Positions 44,624-53,197 of a stretch of 64,000 nt of DNA are shown here, in pieces. The stretch covers positions 106,816 to 170,815 of the forward strand of contig CALUYH010000001.1 of NCBI GenBank assembly GCA_944324965.1, read 5' to 3'. Both the position numbers and the translations under genes were made by a program. The notes beneath the pieces are model-generated. The model made no database searches. It worked only from the letters and a program-made list of their open reading frames with translations, and was not told the origin of the DNA. This stretch comes from Candidatus Avelusimicrobium gallinaceum (lineage in GTDB: Bacteria > Elusimicrobiota > Elusimicrobia > Elusimicrobiales > Elusimicrobiaceae). The stretch's first letter is position 1. The number at the start of each line of letters is the position of its first letter.

Positions 44624-45810
44624 TTCAGGTAGCTTCTAATTGCGTAGGTTGCGGCAAATGCGTAGGCGCTTGTCCGTTTGGCGCGCTCTCTTTGGTAAAC
44701 CGCAAAGCGGTACCCAACGCCAGCTGCACGATGTGCGGCGCGTGCGTGTCCGTCTGCCCGGTGAAAGCCCTGTCCTTGCCGGCTTCCGGCGCGGCCAAGA
44801 AAGACCTGTCCGCCTACAAAGGCGTGTGGGTGTTTATTGAAATTTCCGATGACGGCAAAACCCAAAAAGTACGCCCCGTGGGCTTTGAACTTTTGTCCAA
44901 AGGGCGCGAACTGGCCGACCAATTGGGCGAAGAACTGTGCGCCGTGGTGATTGGGGACAATGTTTCCCAGTACTACGCCGAACTTTCCCAGTACGGTACG
45001 GACAAAATCTATGCCGTGAACGGCCCGGAATACCACACTTATAACACCATTGCCTATGCCAACGCCATGGTGACGCTGATTAAAAAATACAATCCCAGCG
45101 TGGTGCTTTATCCGTCCACTTATATCGGGCGTGATTTGTCCCCGCGCATTTCTTCCGAACTGTTCGTCGGTTTGACGGCGGATTGCACGGGCCTGTCCGT
45201 AAAAGACGGCAATTTAATCCAAACCCGCCCCGCTTTCGGCGGCAACATTATGGCGGATATTAAATGCCCGGACTATCGCCCGCAAATGTCCACCGTGCGC
45301 CCCAACGTGTTCAAAAAAGTGGTCACCACCCCCGGCAAAATGGCCCAAGTGGTTACGGAATCCATCGCCATCCCGCCGCAGGCGGCCAAGGTGCGCGTAA
45401 TTAACACGCACATTGACGAAGTTTCCGCCATGGACAAGCTGGACGAGGCCGAAGTGGTCATCGCCGGCGGCCGCGGGATGAAAGACCAGAACGGCTTCAA
45501 CCTGTTGGAAGAATTGGCCGGAGAATTGGGCGGCGCCGTGGGCGCCAGCCGCGCGGCGATTGACTTGGGGTTAAAACCCAAAGACAAACAGATTGGCCAG
45601 AGCGGTGTGACCGTGGCGGCCAAGCTGTATGTGGCGTGCGGTATTTCCGGTGCGGTGCAGCACATCGTGGGTATGGAGCACAGCGACGTGATTATCGGCA
45701 TTAACAAAGACGCCAACGCGCCGATTTTCAACGTCTGCAAATACGGCTTCGTAGGCGACGCGCACCAAATCCTGCCGCGCATTATTGAAGACATCAAAAA
45801 AACCAAATAA
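44620..45810 (+). CDS. etfA: Etf alpha subunit with N-terminal 2[4Fe-4S] ferredoxin domain
   Basis: 396 residues. The first 60 carry two ferredoxin clusters, CVGCGKCVGACP and CTMCGACVSVCP. A normal EtfA domain follows, with the C-terminal FAD site: GGRGMKDQNGFNLLEELAGE, GASRAAIDLG, QIGQSGVTVAAKLYVACGIS, GAVQHIVGMEHSDVIIGINKD. Ferredoxin fusion is known in several anaerobes and implies electron exchange with a low-potential carrier. With the preceding genes it forms a complete dehydrogenase-Etf complex. A strong terminator follows. Confidence 0.93.
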   Translation: MIQVASNCVGCGKCVGACPFGALSLVNRKAVPNASCTMCGACVSVCPVKALSLPASGAAKKDLSAYKGVWVFIEISDDGKTQKVRPVGFELLSKGRELADQLGEELCAVVIGDNVSQYYAELSQYGTDKIYAVNGPEYHTYNTIAYANAMVTLIKKYNPSVVLYPSTYIGRDLSPRISSELFVGLTADCTGLSVKDGNLIQTRPAFGGNIMADIKCPDYRPQMSTVRPNVFKKVVTTPGKMAQVVTESIAIPPQAAKVRVINTHIDEVSAMDKLDEAEVVIAGGRGMKDQNGFNLLEELAGELGGAVGASRAAIDLGLKPKDKQIGQSGVTVAAKLYVACGISGAVQHIVGMEHSDVIIGINKDANAPIFNVCKYGFVGDAHQILPRIIEDIKKTK

Positions 45811-45828
45811 GGTTTTATGAACCACCTG

Positions 45829-45861
45829 AGAGGACCTATAAAAAATAGGTCCTCTTTTTTT
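45829..45861 (+). terminator. Terminator after etfA
   Basis: AGAGGACCTA / TAGGTCCTCT stem followed by seven T. Confidence 0.9.
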
Positions 45862-45926
45862 ATGGGTTGGGCCCAAAGGCCCTTTTCCCGCGTCTGCCAA
45901 AAAAGAAAAATATAGAGAGGCCTCTT

Positions 45927-47051
45927 ATGAAACATCTTCCCTGCTTGCTTGTCTGTTGGCTTACTCTGTGGGGCGGAACGGCGTTTGCCCAATTGCAAAA
46001 GCTGCCGTCTGCCGTGGCGCGGGAAATTTATGCGTCCGCTTTGTCCCGCACGGCGTTGGAGCGGGCCGCGCTGCGCGGCGTGGCCGCCCAGCGGATGCAG
46101 CATTTAAAACAGTTGGAAAAGACCAAGTTTGCCGAACTGGACGCCGTCCTTTCCACGTATTTTTTGCCGGATACCCGGGTGGCCAATGCCCGTATGCTTG
46201 CGGAAAACGAGGCCCTGAAAGAAAAAATGGTCCGCCGATGGGTGGAGCAGGATTTTTACGCCTTCCAACAGGCGGAACCCTTGCGCAACCGGGTGGTATA
46301 CCGGGCCGAGCAAAACCCGGATTATACTTCCTTTATGCCGTCTTCCGCCAAGTTGATTTTGGTGGGAGAATCCCACTACCAGCAACTGGTGATAGACGAA
46401 GTGATTGCCTTATTATACCAGCTGCAGGACCGCTATCCGGGGCGTCCCATTTATTACGCGTCCGAATTTATTTATGCTAACCCTTCTGTCGGTATGCAGG
46501 TATTGCGCACGCCGTCAGAAATAGAACGCTATACTGCCGGTAATTTGTTTTATTGGGAGGCGTCCGGCCGCGCCTTTGATACGGGGGTAAATGTGGTGGG
46601 GTTGGAAGACCCGGAATTATTATACAGCCGGAATCTGTCCCCCAACGAAACGCCGTTTTTGGAAAGCGAACAGGCCTGGAAATCTATTTCCCCGGCGGGT
46701 GTGCGGGAAAGAAATGCTTTTTGGACGGAAATTATCCGCGATATTTACGAAGAGGCCCCGGACGCTTTGGTGGTAGTGCATGCCGGGTCCGGTCATACCA
46801 ATTACACGCAACTCAACGCGCTGCCGTTTATGCTAAAAGATTTAAAGCCGTTTGTCATTAATTTCGGGCAAGCTGCTCCTCCTGCGTTCAACCGGTATTT
46901 CCCATTCCCGCCCGAAATGCTGCAAAAAGGCAAAAAAATGCAACGCAGGGACCCGTATCAAACGGTGCGTTATGTGCGGTTTTTCCCCAGTAAGCGCGGC
47001 GCCTTGGTGGCCGGGTGCGATTTGCATGTGGAGTTGTCCCGCCGCAAATGA
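45927..47051 (+). CDS. secreted protein with GESH motif, function unknown
   Basis: 374 residues. Signal peptide LPCLLVCWLTLWGGTAFA, a Glu/Lys-rich helical region to about residue 100, and then a domain with KLILVGESHYQQLVIDEVIA, IYYASEFIYANPSVGMQV, VNVVGLEDPELLY and ALVVVHAGSGHTNYTQL. The G-E-x-H strand followed by later His and Glu motifs recalls the ChaN / erythromycin-esterase / TIKI fold, which includes haem-binding proteins and metal-dependent hydrolases. That is inference only. GAGAGG six bases before the ATG sets the start. It stands alone. Confidence 0.65.
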   Translation: MKHLPCLLVCWLTLWGGTAFAQLQKLPSAVAREIYASALSRTALERAALRGVAAQRMQHLKQLEKTKFAELDAVLSTYFLPDTRVANARMLAENEALKEKMVRRWVEQDFYAFQQAEPLRNRVVYRAEQNPDYTSFMPSSAKLILVGESHYQQLVIDEVIALLYQLQDRYPGRPIYYASEFIYANPSVGMQVLRTPSEIERYTAGNLFYWEASGRAFDTGVNVVGLEDPELLYSRNLSPNETPFLESEQAWKSISPAGVRERNAFWTEIIRDIYEEAPDALVVVHAGSGHTNYTQLNALPFMLKDLKPFVINFGQAAPPAFNRYFPFPPEMLQKGKKMQRRDPYQTVRYVRFFPSKRGALVAGCDLHVELSRRK

Positions 47052-47095
47052 TTTCCCGCTGCGACCAAACAGCAACTTTTTACCGCTGTGTATTA

Positions 47096-47126
47096 AAAAA
47101 CCCGCCTGCATAGAGGCGGGTTTTTG
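47096..47126. terminator. Bidirectional terminator (repeat copy 1)
   Basis: AAAACCCGCCT-GCAT-AGGCGGGTTTT-type hairpin between convergent genes. The same 28 bases recur at 48076-48103. Confidence 0.85.
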
Positions 47127-47143
47127 AGTGTACGGTTTGTGTC

Positions 47144-47995
47144 CTATTGATAAATGGATTGGTAATTTTTCTCATCGGTATTTTTGATGAGATTAATGGC
47201 CGTCAGGGCATTGGGCATACCGATATAGGGCATGGTTTGCACCATAGCGGCCAGAAGCGTTTCTTTGCTGTTTCCGGCTTTTAAATTGCCCACGATATGT
47301 GCGTTTAATTGCTTTTCGGCGCCGCTTGCGGCCAGCACCACCAGCACCAGCAATTCCTTTTGTGCAAGGCTCAATGCCGGGCGGGTGTAGAAATCGCCAA
47401 AAGCAAAAGAAGACAAAATATACGGCACTTTTTGATTGTACGGTGCCGGCAGGGCCTGCATGGCGGTTTTTACTTCGTCCCCGTACAGCGGCAGCTGGAT
47501 TTCCAACCCTTTTTGGTAGCGGGTTTCGTCCGTTACCGTAGCCTGGTTTTTGAGCGGCAGCGCAAGGCCCCTTTCGCGGGCCACTTCGTTAAATACGGCC
47601 ACGGCGTTCAGCGTGCGCGGAAAACCGATAAACGGCGCGCACAGATAGAGCGCCTCCCGCACGGCCAAGGGGTCGTTGCCCACGTTTAACGCCGCGTGGA
47701 TGTGGGCTTTTAATTGGGGCAGGGTTTGGATAGCGGCCAGCGATACAACGGTAATCATTTCGCGGGTTTTGTCATCCAATTCTCCGATGTAGAAAACTTC
47801 CCCAAAAATAAATTTCTGCAAAATTTCCATCAGTTCCGGGTCCGTCGGGTCGGCCCGGCGTTCGGCTGCAAAAAGACGTTTGAAGGTTTCATCCGCTTTT
47901 TGCGCGCGGCTTTTGGGTGCGCCTTCGGCCAGGGCGGGCAGGCTGTGCAAGGCCGCCAGGCAAACAGGCAACAAAAAAGCTATGGTTTTTCGCAT
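47144..47995 (-). CDS. secreted carboxymuconolactone-decarboxylase-family protein
   Basis: 283 residues: signal peptide TIAFLLPVCLAALHSLPALA and two CMD-type helical repeats. Repeat 1 contains DDKTREMITVVSLAAIQTLP and AHIHAALNVG; repeat 2 contains SLAQKELLVLVVLAASGAEK and AHIVGNLKAG. The AhpD-type CxxC pair is missing, so peroxidase activity is unlikely. This resembles the two-domain decarboxylase-like branch, whose secreted members are uncharacterised. GGAGGAAC precedes the ATG. Confidence 0.75.
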   Translation of the reverse strand: MRKTIAFLLPVCLAALHSLPALAEGAPKSRAQKADETFKRLFAAERRADPTDPELMEILQKFIFGEVFYIGELDDKTREMITVVSLAAIQTLPQLKAHIHAALNVGNDPLAVREALYLCAPFIGFPRTLNAVAVFNEVARERGLALPLKNQATVTDETRYQKGLEIQLPLYGDEVKTAMQALPAPYNQKVPYILSSFAFGDFYTRPALSLAQKELLVLVVLAASGAEKQLNAHIVGNLKAGNSKETLLAAMVQTMPYIGMPNALTAINLIKNTDEKNYQSIYQ

Positions 47996-48075
47996 ACGGT
48001 TCCTCCATACAAAGATATAAGATTATTATAAAACCTGGAGCAGGCTCCAGGTCAAGCGGCGGGCCGCTAAATAAA

Positions 48076-48103
48076 CAAAAAACCCGCCTGCATAGAGGCG
48101 GGT
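48076..48103 (-). terminator. Terminator of the small basic protein gene (repeat copy 2)
   Basis: Same 28-base hairpin sequence as at 47096; the T run is on the minus-strand side, just after the small gene's stop. Confidence 0.8.
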
Positions 48104-48121
48104 TGGTTAAAACGGAAAACG

Positions 48122-48385
48122 TTACATATACACAGCGTAAGAAATTTTGCCCGGCGTAGGCGGGGGCGGGATGCCCAGCCGTCTTTTCCGTTTGGCTTCC
48201 TGGCGCTGGGCCCGCAGCAGGCGGCGCGATTCCAACGCTACAAAAGCGGCTTCTTCCTCACTTAAAGAGATAATTTGTTCCCGCACGCTGACGTGGCGCA
48301 TTTCTTCCCGGTGGATTTCCTCTGTCACTTTTTGTACCCACGCCCGGCGCATACGGGTGGCGAATTGCATTATTTTCTTGGTCAT
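48122..48385 (-). CDS. small basic protein of unknown function
   Basis: 87 residues, rich in Arg, Lys and Glu, with a predicted helical body (TEEIHREEMRHVSVREQIIS, AFVALESRRLLRAQRQEAKR) and a Pro-rich tail (GIPPPPTPGKISYAVYM). No domain is recognised and there is no signal peptide. Support for a real gene: its own -10 box six bases before ATG 48385, a terminator just after the stop, and a stable reading frame. A longer frame with 34 more residues lacks such support. Confidence 0.6.
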   Translation of the reverse strand: MTKKIMQFATRMRRAWVQKVTEEIHREEMRHVSVREQIISLSEEEAAFVALESRRLLRAQRQEAKRKRRLGIPPPPTPGKISYAVYM

Positions 48386-48397
48386 ACCTATACTATA
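48383..48397 (-). promoter_or_regulatory. -10 box six bases before small basic protein start (leaderless)
   Basis: On the minus strand: TATAGT, six bases (ATAGGT), ATG. The -35 (TGGCGG at 17 bp) is weak. Confidence 0.5.
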
Positions 48398-48561
48398 AGT
48401 CTTCTGGGCGGCAGCCGCCAGGGTCAAAGGGCCCGCGTTCCGGCGGAAAAAAGGCCCAGCTTTTTGCACGGGCCGGGCCCAGGGCATTTTGGGTCTTTCG
48501 GCCCGGGTAAAAAATGCCCGTTTGCCCGTGCCGAATTGATATAATGATAATAGGGTAAATT

Positions 48562-50271
48562 ATGTCCATATTTTCCAAACTTTTTAAAGTGTTCCTGGCC
48601 GTGGTGCTGATGCCGCTGGTGCCCATGCTGTTGCTGCTGGCCTATTACCAGGTGCATTTAAAAGCCAATATCTTGGAAACGCACGCCAACTTGGCGCAGA
48701 TTGTGTCGTCCTCCTTAAGCCAGCACATTGAAGATTTGTCCTGGCGCTTGGCGTTTGCCCAACATTTAACCGATGTTTTAAACGAAAAGAAAGACCCGCA
48801 GGCCGTCCTGCAGGAAGCGCTGAACGCAAACCCCGATTTTTTGATGTTGGCCGTGCTTAATAAAAACGGCAAAGAATTGTACCGCGCGGGCGACAAACAG
48901 ATTTTGAAACAAGTGCCCGCGTTGGATTTGCAGGACGATCCTTCCCTGCCCGAAATCGCGCGCGAAAAACGCTTGTCCGTCAGCCGGTTTGACGTGATGG
49001 CCGGACGGCCCATCAGCGAATTTATTTACCCGTTGCCCAACGGAGATTTTTTGTACGGCATTATGAGCTTTTTCAGCTTTTTGTCCCGCGTGCAGGAACA
49101 GCGCATCGGCGTGACGGGACGCATTTATCTGGTGGACCAAAACGGCTCCGTGTACGCCAACGACTATCAGTACAAGCCCGCCTTTGACGCCGAAACGCTG
49201 CAAAACGCGTTTGCCGCGCAGGACCAGTTGATTAAAAAATTAAAAACCCCGCAGGAAACGTATGTGGGGGCGTTTGCGCCGTCACCCATTTTGGGCGCAT
49301 ATGTGGCGGTGCTGCAGCTCAAGAGCGAGGCCTACCGCGGGATTTATTACACCAACATTATTTTGGCGTTGTTTTTGCTTTCCATCGCCACGCTGGCGTA
49401 TTTCGGCGCGGTGACGTTTGCCGAACGGCTGGGCGAGCCGATAGCGGCCCTTTCGCACGCGGCCAAAGAAGTCAGCCAGGGCAATTTGGACGAAAAGATA
49501 AACGAGGAAATCGGCTGGGGGGAATTTAAACAATTGATTGCCGCTTTTAACAAAATGACGTCCGATTTAAAAGACTACCAAGTGCTCCAGCTGCAGGCGC
49601 AAGTAAGCGAAATGAAGGAGCAGGTTTTCCGCGCCGTCGCGCACGATTTGCGCGCCCCCTTGCTGGGCCTGCAGGGATATTTGTATATTTTGCAGAGCGG
49701 CAAAGCCAGCCCGCAGGAGCAAAAAGAATACCTGGAACAAATGAGCCAGGCCGCGCGGAATTTGTCCTCGCTGTTGGAGGACGTGTTGGACGTATCGCGC
49801 GTGCAGGCCGGGATGATGAACCCCCGCAAAGAAAGCGTGGATGTCCCTGCGCTTCTTAAAAACGTGACCGACACCCTGGTCCCCACGGCCCAAGGAAAGG
49901 GGTTGGAATTGACGTTCCAAGCGGAGGCGGACCGCCTGCCGGCGGACCCGAAACTGTTGCAGCGGGTAGTGATGAATTTGGTGTCCAATGCGGTAAAATT
50001 TACGGATAAAGGCTACGTGCGCGTGCGTGCGTGGCAGGACGAAAAAGCGTATTATATTTCCGTGGCGGACAGCGGCATCGGCATTTCCGAAGCCGAGCAG
50101 AAGGGGCTGTTTCAAAAATATCATCAGGTTCGGTCGGACCGGCCCGGTTACGGGCTGGGGTTGTTCATCAGCCGTAAAATCGTGCAGGCGCACGGCGGCA
50201 CGCTGGAAGTATCTTCCCGCCCGGGCCAGGGGAGCACGTTTACCGTGACCCTCCCCAAGGAGACGAAATGA
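48562..50271 (+). CDS. membrane sensor histidine kinase
   Basis: 569 residues. TM1 (FLAVVLMPLVPMLLLLAYY), an extracytoplasmic dCache-like sensor to about residue 255, TM2 (IILALFLLSIATLAYFGAV), HAMP, HisKA with phospho-acceptor in VFRAVAHDLRAPLLGLQGYL, and HATPase_c (NLVSNAVKFT, VADSGIGIS, YGLGLFISRKIVQAHGG). No receiver or response regulator lies next to it, so its partner is elsewhere. TATAAT and GATAAT lie 10-23 bases upstream with no Shine-Dalgarno. It heads a four-gene plus-strand unit. Confidence 0.9.
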   Translation: MSIFSKLFKVFLAVVLMPLVPMLLLLAYYQVHLKANILETHANLAQIVSSSLSQHIEDLSWRLAFAQHLTDVLNEKKDPQAVLQEALNANPDFLMLAVLNKNGKELYRAGDKQILKQVPALDLQDDPSLPEIAREKRLSVSRFDVMAGRPISEFIYPLPNGDFLYGIMSFFSFLSRVQEQRIGVTGRIYLVDQNGSVYANDYQYKPAFDAETLQNAFAAQDQLIKKLKTPQETYVGAFAPSPILGAYVAVLQLKSEAYRGIYYTNIILALFLLSIATLAYFGAVTFAERLGEPIAALSHAAKEVSQGNLDEKINEEIGWGEFKQLIAAFNKMTSDLKDYQVLQLQAQVSEMKEQVFRAVAHDLRAPLLGLQGYLYILQSGKASPQEQKEYLEQMSQAARNLSSLLEDVLDVSRVQAGMMNPRKESVDVPALLKNVTDTLVPTAQGKGLELTFQAEADRLPADPKLLQRVVMNLVSNAVKFTDKGYVRVRAWQDEKAYYISVADSGIGISEAEQKGLFQKYHQVRSDRPGYGLGLFISRKIVQAHGGTLEVSSRPGQGSTFTVTLPKETK

Positions 50272-50981
50272 TTGTATTTTGGCGTTTGTTTTTGGCGTTT
50301 TTTCTAACGGATTTTGTTTTTTTCCACAAGACCATTAACCGCATGGAAGAACAAAACCGTCCCCGGGCGATTGCCTTGCACGCGGGCGTGTTTTTGTGCT
50401 GGGCGTTTTTGCTGTGCTACGGGTATTTAACGATGCCCTGGCCCTTCTTGGGTTTTTGGCACATACCGGGCTGGCTGTGCATTTTGCTGTTTTGTGTGTT
50501 TTTGGTGTTTGTGGACCGGTTCTTTCAGTTCGGCGGGAAAATCCGTCACGGGCACATACTGACGTTTTTTGTCAAAACGTTCGTCAATTTGCTGTTCCTG
50601 TTTTTGTGCGTGCCGTTTAAAGTGCTGTACGAAACCGGCAACTTTTTTGCCGAACCGTGGATTATTTTCTTTGTCGGGCTGGTGACGGCCACACGCGTGT
50701 TGGGCTGGTTCATCTTTGCCGTGGAGCAGGACCGCTACGGCCGCGATTACCCCACCTTTGACGAACGCTGGCTGCTGACGATGATGTGCGCCATTTTCTT
50801 TTTGATTATGCTGCTGCCCGGCTGGCGGTGGATTGTGCTTTTGGTGGTGTGGTTTTTGGCGTGCGTGTATGCGCGCAAAATCCGCCTGATGGACATTTCC
50901 AACTTTGCGTTTTTGATGGGTTCGTTCGGGGCGGCTGTCATCGGGTTTTTGGTGCGGCTGCGGTTTTATTTAAATTGGTAA
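50268..50981 (+). CDS. multi-pass membrane protein, unknown
   Basis: 237 residues with about seven hydrophobic segments, such as VFWRLFLAFFLTDFVFFHK, LCILLFCVFLVFVDRFF and LGWFIFAVEQD. The spacing and a charged loop RYGRDYPTFDERW are notable; I recognise no family. Some features resemble DUF3307-type proteins (N-terminal LFLAFFLTDF), but this is tentative. It overlaps the kinase stop by 4 bp (ATGA), so the two are probably functionally linked. Confidence 0.65.
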   Translation: MIVFWRLFLAFFLTDFVFFHKTINRMEEQNRPRAIALHAGVFLCWAFLLCYGYLTMPWPFLGFWHIPGWLCILLFCVFLVFVDRFFQFGGKIRHGHILTFFVKTFVNLLFLFLCVPFKVLYETGNFFAEPWIIFFVGLVTATRVLGWFIFAVEQDRYGRDYPTFDERWLLTMMCAIFFLIMLLPGWRWIVLLVVWFLACVYARKIRLMDISNFAFLMGSFGAAVIGFLVRLRFYLNW

Positions 50982-50984
50982 TTT

Positions 50985-51578
50985 ATGAAACTTTCAGAAG
51001 TTAAATTTGCTTGTTTGGATACGGAAACGACGGGCCTGTCGCCGGAAGGCGGCGGCAAAATTTGCGAGGTGGCGCTTTCCGTTTCGCGCGGCGGGCGGGT
51101 GCTGGAAGAATTTTCCACCCTGTTAAACCCCGGTATGCCCATGCACCCGGACGTGATTGCCATCCACGGCATTACGAACGAAATGGTGGCCACCGCACCG
51201 ACGTTTGCGGACGTGCTGCCCAAGCTGCTTTCGCTGTTGGACGACAGCGTGATTGTGGCGCACAACGCCGATTTTGACGTGAGTTTTTTGAAAAGCGAGT
51301 TTGCCCAATGCGGTATGCACTTCCCGCCGTATCCGGTGGTGGACACGCTCAAGCTGGCGCGCAAAAGCGGCAAGTTTGTTAAAAACAACCTGGGCTGCAT
51401 CGCGGCGGACCTGGGCATCAACGCCCAAGGCTGGCACCGCGCCATGGCCGATACCAAAATGGCCGAGCAGATCTTCTATTATTTTCTTACAATATTAAGT
51501 AAGCACGGAGTGAACACCTTGGAACAACTGCAAAAGTTCCAATACACCCGTTGGAAAGATTTGATTAGCAGTAAATAA
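50985..51578 (+). CDS. DnaQ-like 3'-5' exonuclease
   Basis: 197 residues with a full DEDDh set: FACLDTETTGLSPEGGGKIC (DxE), VIVAHNADFDVSFLKSEF, and WHRAMADTKMAEQIF (HxxxxD). This is the PolC/epsilon type of proofreading or RNA-processing exonuclease. It starts 3 bp after the membrane protein and precedes gpmI by 12 bp. It could be the epsilon subunit of Pol III, but the beta-clamp motif was not looked for in detail. Confidence 0.88.
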   Translation: MKLSEVKFACLDTETTGLSPEGGGKICEVALSVSRGGRVLEEFSTLLNPGMPMHPDVIAIHGITNEMVATAPTFADVLPKLLSLLDDSVIVAHNADFDVSFLKSEFAQCGMHFPPYPVVDTLKLARKSGKFVKNNLGCIAADLGINAQGWHRAMADTKMAEQIFYYFLTILSKHGVNTLEQLQKFQYTRWKDLISSK

Positions 51579-51590
51579 GGAGACATACGT

Positions 51591-53147
51591 ATGAATAAAG
51601 TGGTTTTAATTATTAGAGACGGCTGGGGGAACGCCAAACCCGGCCCGCACAATGCGGTGAGCAACGCCAAAACGCCGAATATGGACAAATACTTGGCCGA
51701 ATATCCGCATACCCAAATTGAAGCCTCCGGCGAACAAGTGGGCTTGCCTGCCGGCTATATGGGCTCTTCCGAAGTGGGACACCTGAATATGGGCGCGGGC
51801 AGAATCGTCATCCAGGAACTTAAACGCTTAAAAGACACCATTGAAGACGGCTCTTTGTTCAAATCCGCCGCGTTTTCGGCCTGCATTGACAACTGCCTGA
51901 AAAATCACAAACCCTTGCACGTGATGGGCCTTGTGCAGGACGAAGGTGTCCACGCGCACCAGGACCATCTGTTTGCCATTTTGAAATACGCCGCCGAAAA
52001 AGGCATCAAAGACGTGTACGTGCACTTCTTTGCCGACGGCCGCGATACGCCTCCGCAGAGCGCGGTGGGCTTTATCCGCACGCTGGAAGAAAAAATGAAA
52101 GAATACGGCGTGGGTAAAATTGCCACTATCCAGGGCCGCTACTACGCTATGGACCGCGGCGAAGATTGGGATTTGACCGATAAAGCTTACAATTTAATCG
52201 TCCGCGCCGAAGGCTTGCACGGCACCACGGCCGAAGAAGTCGTGCTGACCGATTACAAAACGATGAAGACGCCGGACGGCGGCCCGATGGTGGATGAATA
52301 CATTCCGCCGACCGTGCTGGGCGATTACAAAGGAATGGAACCCGGCTCCAGCGTGATTTTGTTCAACTTCCGCCAGGACCGCGCCATCCAAATCACCCGT
52401 GCGTTTATTGACGACAACTACCCGGGCAAAAACCGCGGGCCCCGCGTGCCCTGCGTGTACTGCGGGTTGACCAAATACTACGACGCCTTCCCCTACAACG
52501 CCCTGCCTTCTATGACGGACGGCGGCGGTATGAACAATTTGCTAGGCGAAGTGATTTCCAAAGCCGGCCTCAAACAGCTGCGCTTGGCCGAAACCCAAAA
52601 ATTTAAACACGTTACTTCGTTCTTTAACGGCAAACTGATTAAACCCTACCCCGGCGAAGACCGCATTGAAATCAAAGGCCGCTTTGACCCGGCCACCTTT
52701 GCGGAACACCCGGAAATGGAAGCCTATTTCGTCAAGGACGAAGCCCTCAAACAAATCGCTACGAACAAGTATGACTTCATCGTCATCAACTTCGCCAACT
52801 GCGATATGGTGGGCCACACGGGCAATTTCAACTCCGTGGTAAAAGCCGTAGAAGTGGTGGACGAATGCACCGGCCTGGTGACCGAAGCCGCCCTGGCGGC
52901 GGGTTACACGGTGTTCATCACCTCCGACCACGGCAACGCCGAAGAAATGTGGGACGACAAAATCAATATGCCCAAAACCGCGCACACCACCAACCTGGTG
53001 GACTTTGTGTACGTCAGCAAAGACCACAAAAACGCCAAGATGGCCGCTACCGGCAACCTGGGCGACATTGCGGTGACGGTTTTGGACGTGATGGGGCTTA
53101 AAAAACCGGCCGAAATGACGGCCAAGAGCCTGATTGCGGAAAAATAA
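51591..53147 (+). CDS. gpmI: 2,3-bisphosphoglycerate-independent phosphoglycerate mutase
   Basis: 518 residues. IIRDGWGNAKPGPHNAV has the metal-binding Asp, YMGSSEVGHLNMGAGR the phospho-Ser, then HFFADGRDTPPQSA, NFRQDRAIQI, NFANCDMVGHTGN and TSDHGNAEEMWD. All are typical of the alkaline-phosphatase-superfamily enzyme. It interconverts 3- and 2-phosphoglycerate in glycolysis. AAGGAGA precedes ATG and a terminator with a TTCG loop follows. Confidence 0.96.
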   Translation: MNKVVLIIRDGWGNAKPGPHNAVSNAKTPNMDKYLAEYPHTQIEASGEQVGLPAGYMGSSEVGHLNMGAGRIVIQELKRLKDTIEDGSLFKSAAFSACIDNCLKNHKPLHVMGLVQDEGVHAHQDHLFAILKYAAEKGIKDVYVHFFADGRDTPPQSAVGFIRTLEEKMKEYGVGKIATIQGRYYAMDRGEDWDLTDKAYNLIVRAEGLHGTTAEEVVLTDYKTMKTPDGGPMVDEYIPPTVLGDYKGMEPGSSVILFNFRQDRAIQITRAFIDDNYPGKNRGPRVPCVYCGLTKYYDAFPYNALPSMTDGGGMNNLLGEVISKAGLKQLRLAETQKFKHVTSFFNGKLIKPYPGEDRIEIKGRFDPATFAEHPEMEAYFVKDEALKQIATNKYDFIVINFANCDMVGHTGNFNSVVKAVEVVDECTGLVTEAALAAGYTVFITSDHGNAEEMWDDKINMPKTAHTTNLVDFVYVSKDHKNAKMAATGNLGDIAVTVLDVMGLKKPAEMTAKSLIAEK

Positions 53148-53170
53148 CGTTTCAACTAAAGCAACGTACG

Positions 53171-53197
53171 GGGGCAAACTTCGGTTTGCCCCTTTTT
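53171..53197 (+). terminator. Terminator after gpmI
   Basis: GGGGCAAAC-TTCG-GTTTGCCCC followed by TTTTT. The tail overlaps the -35 box of the next gene. Confidence 0.92.
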
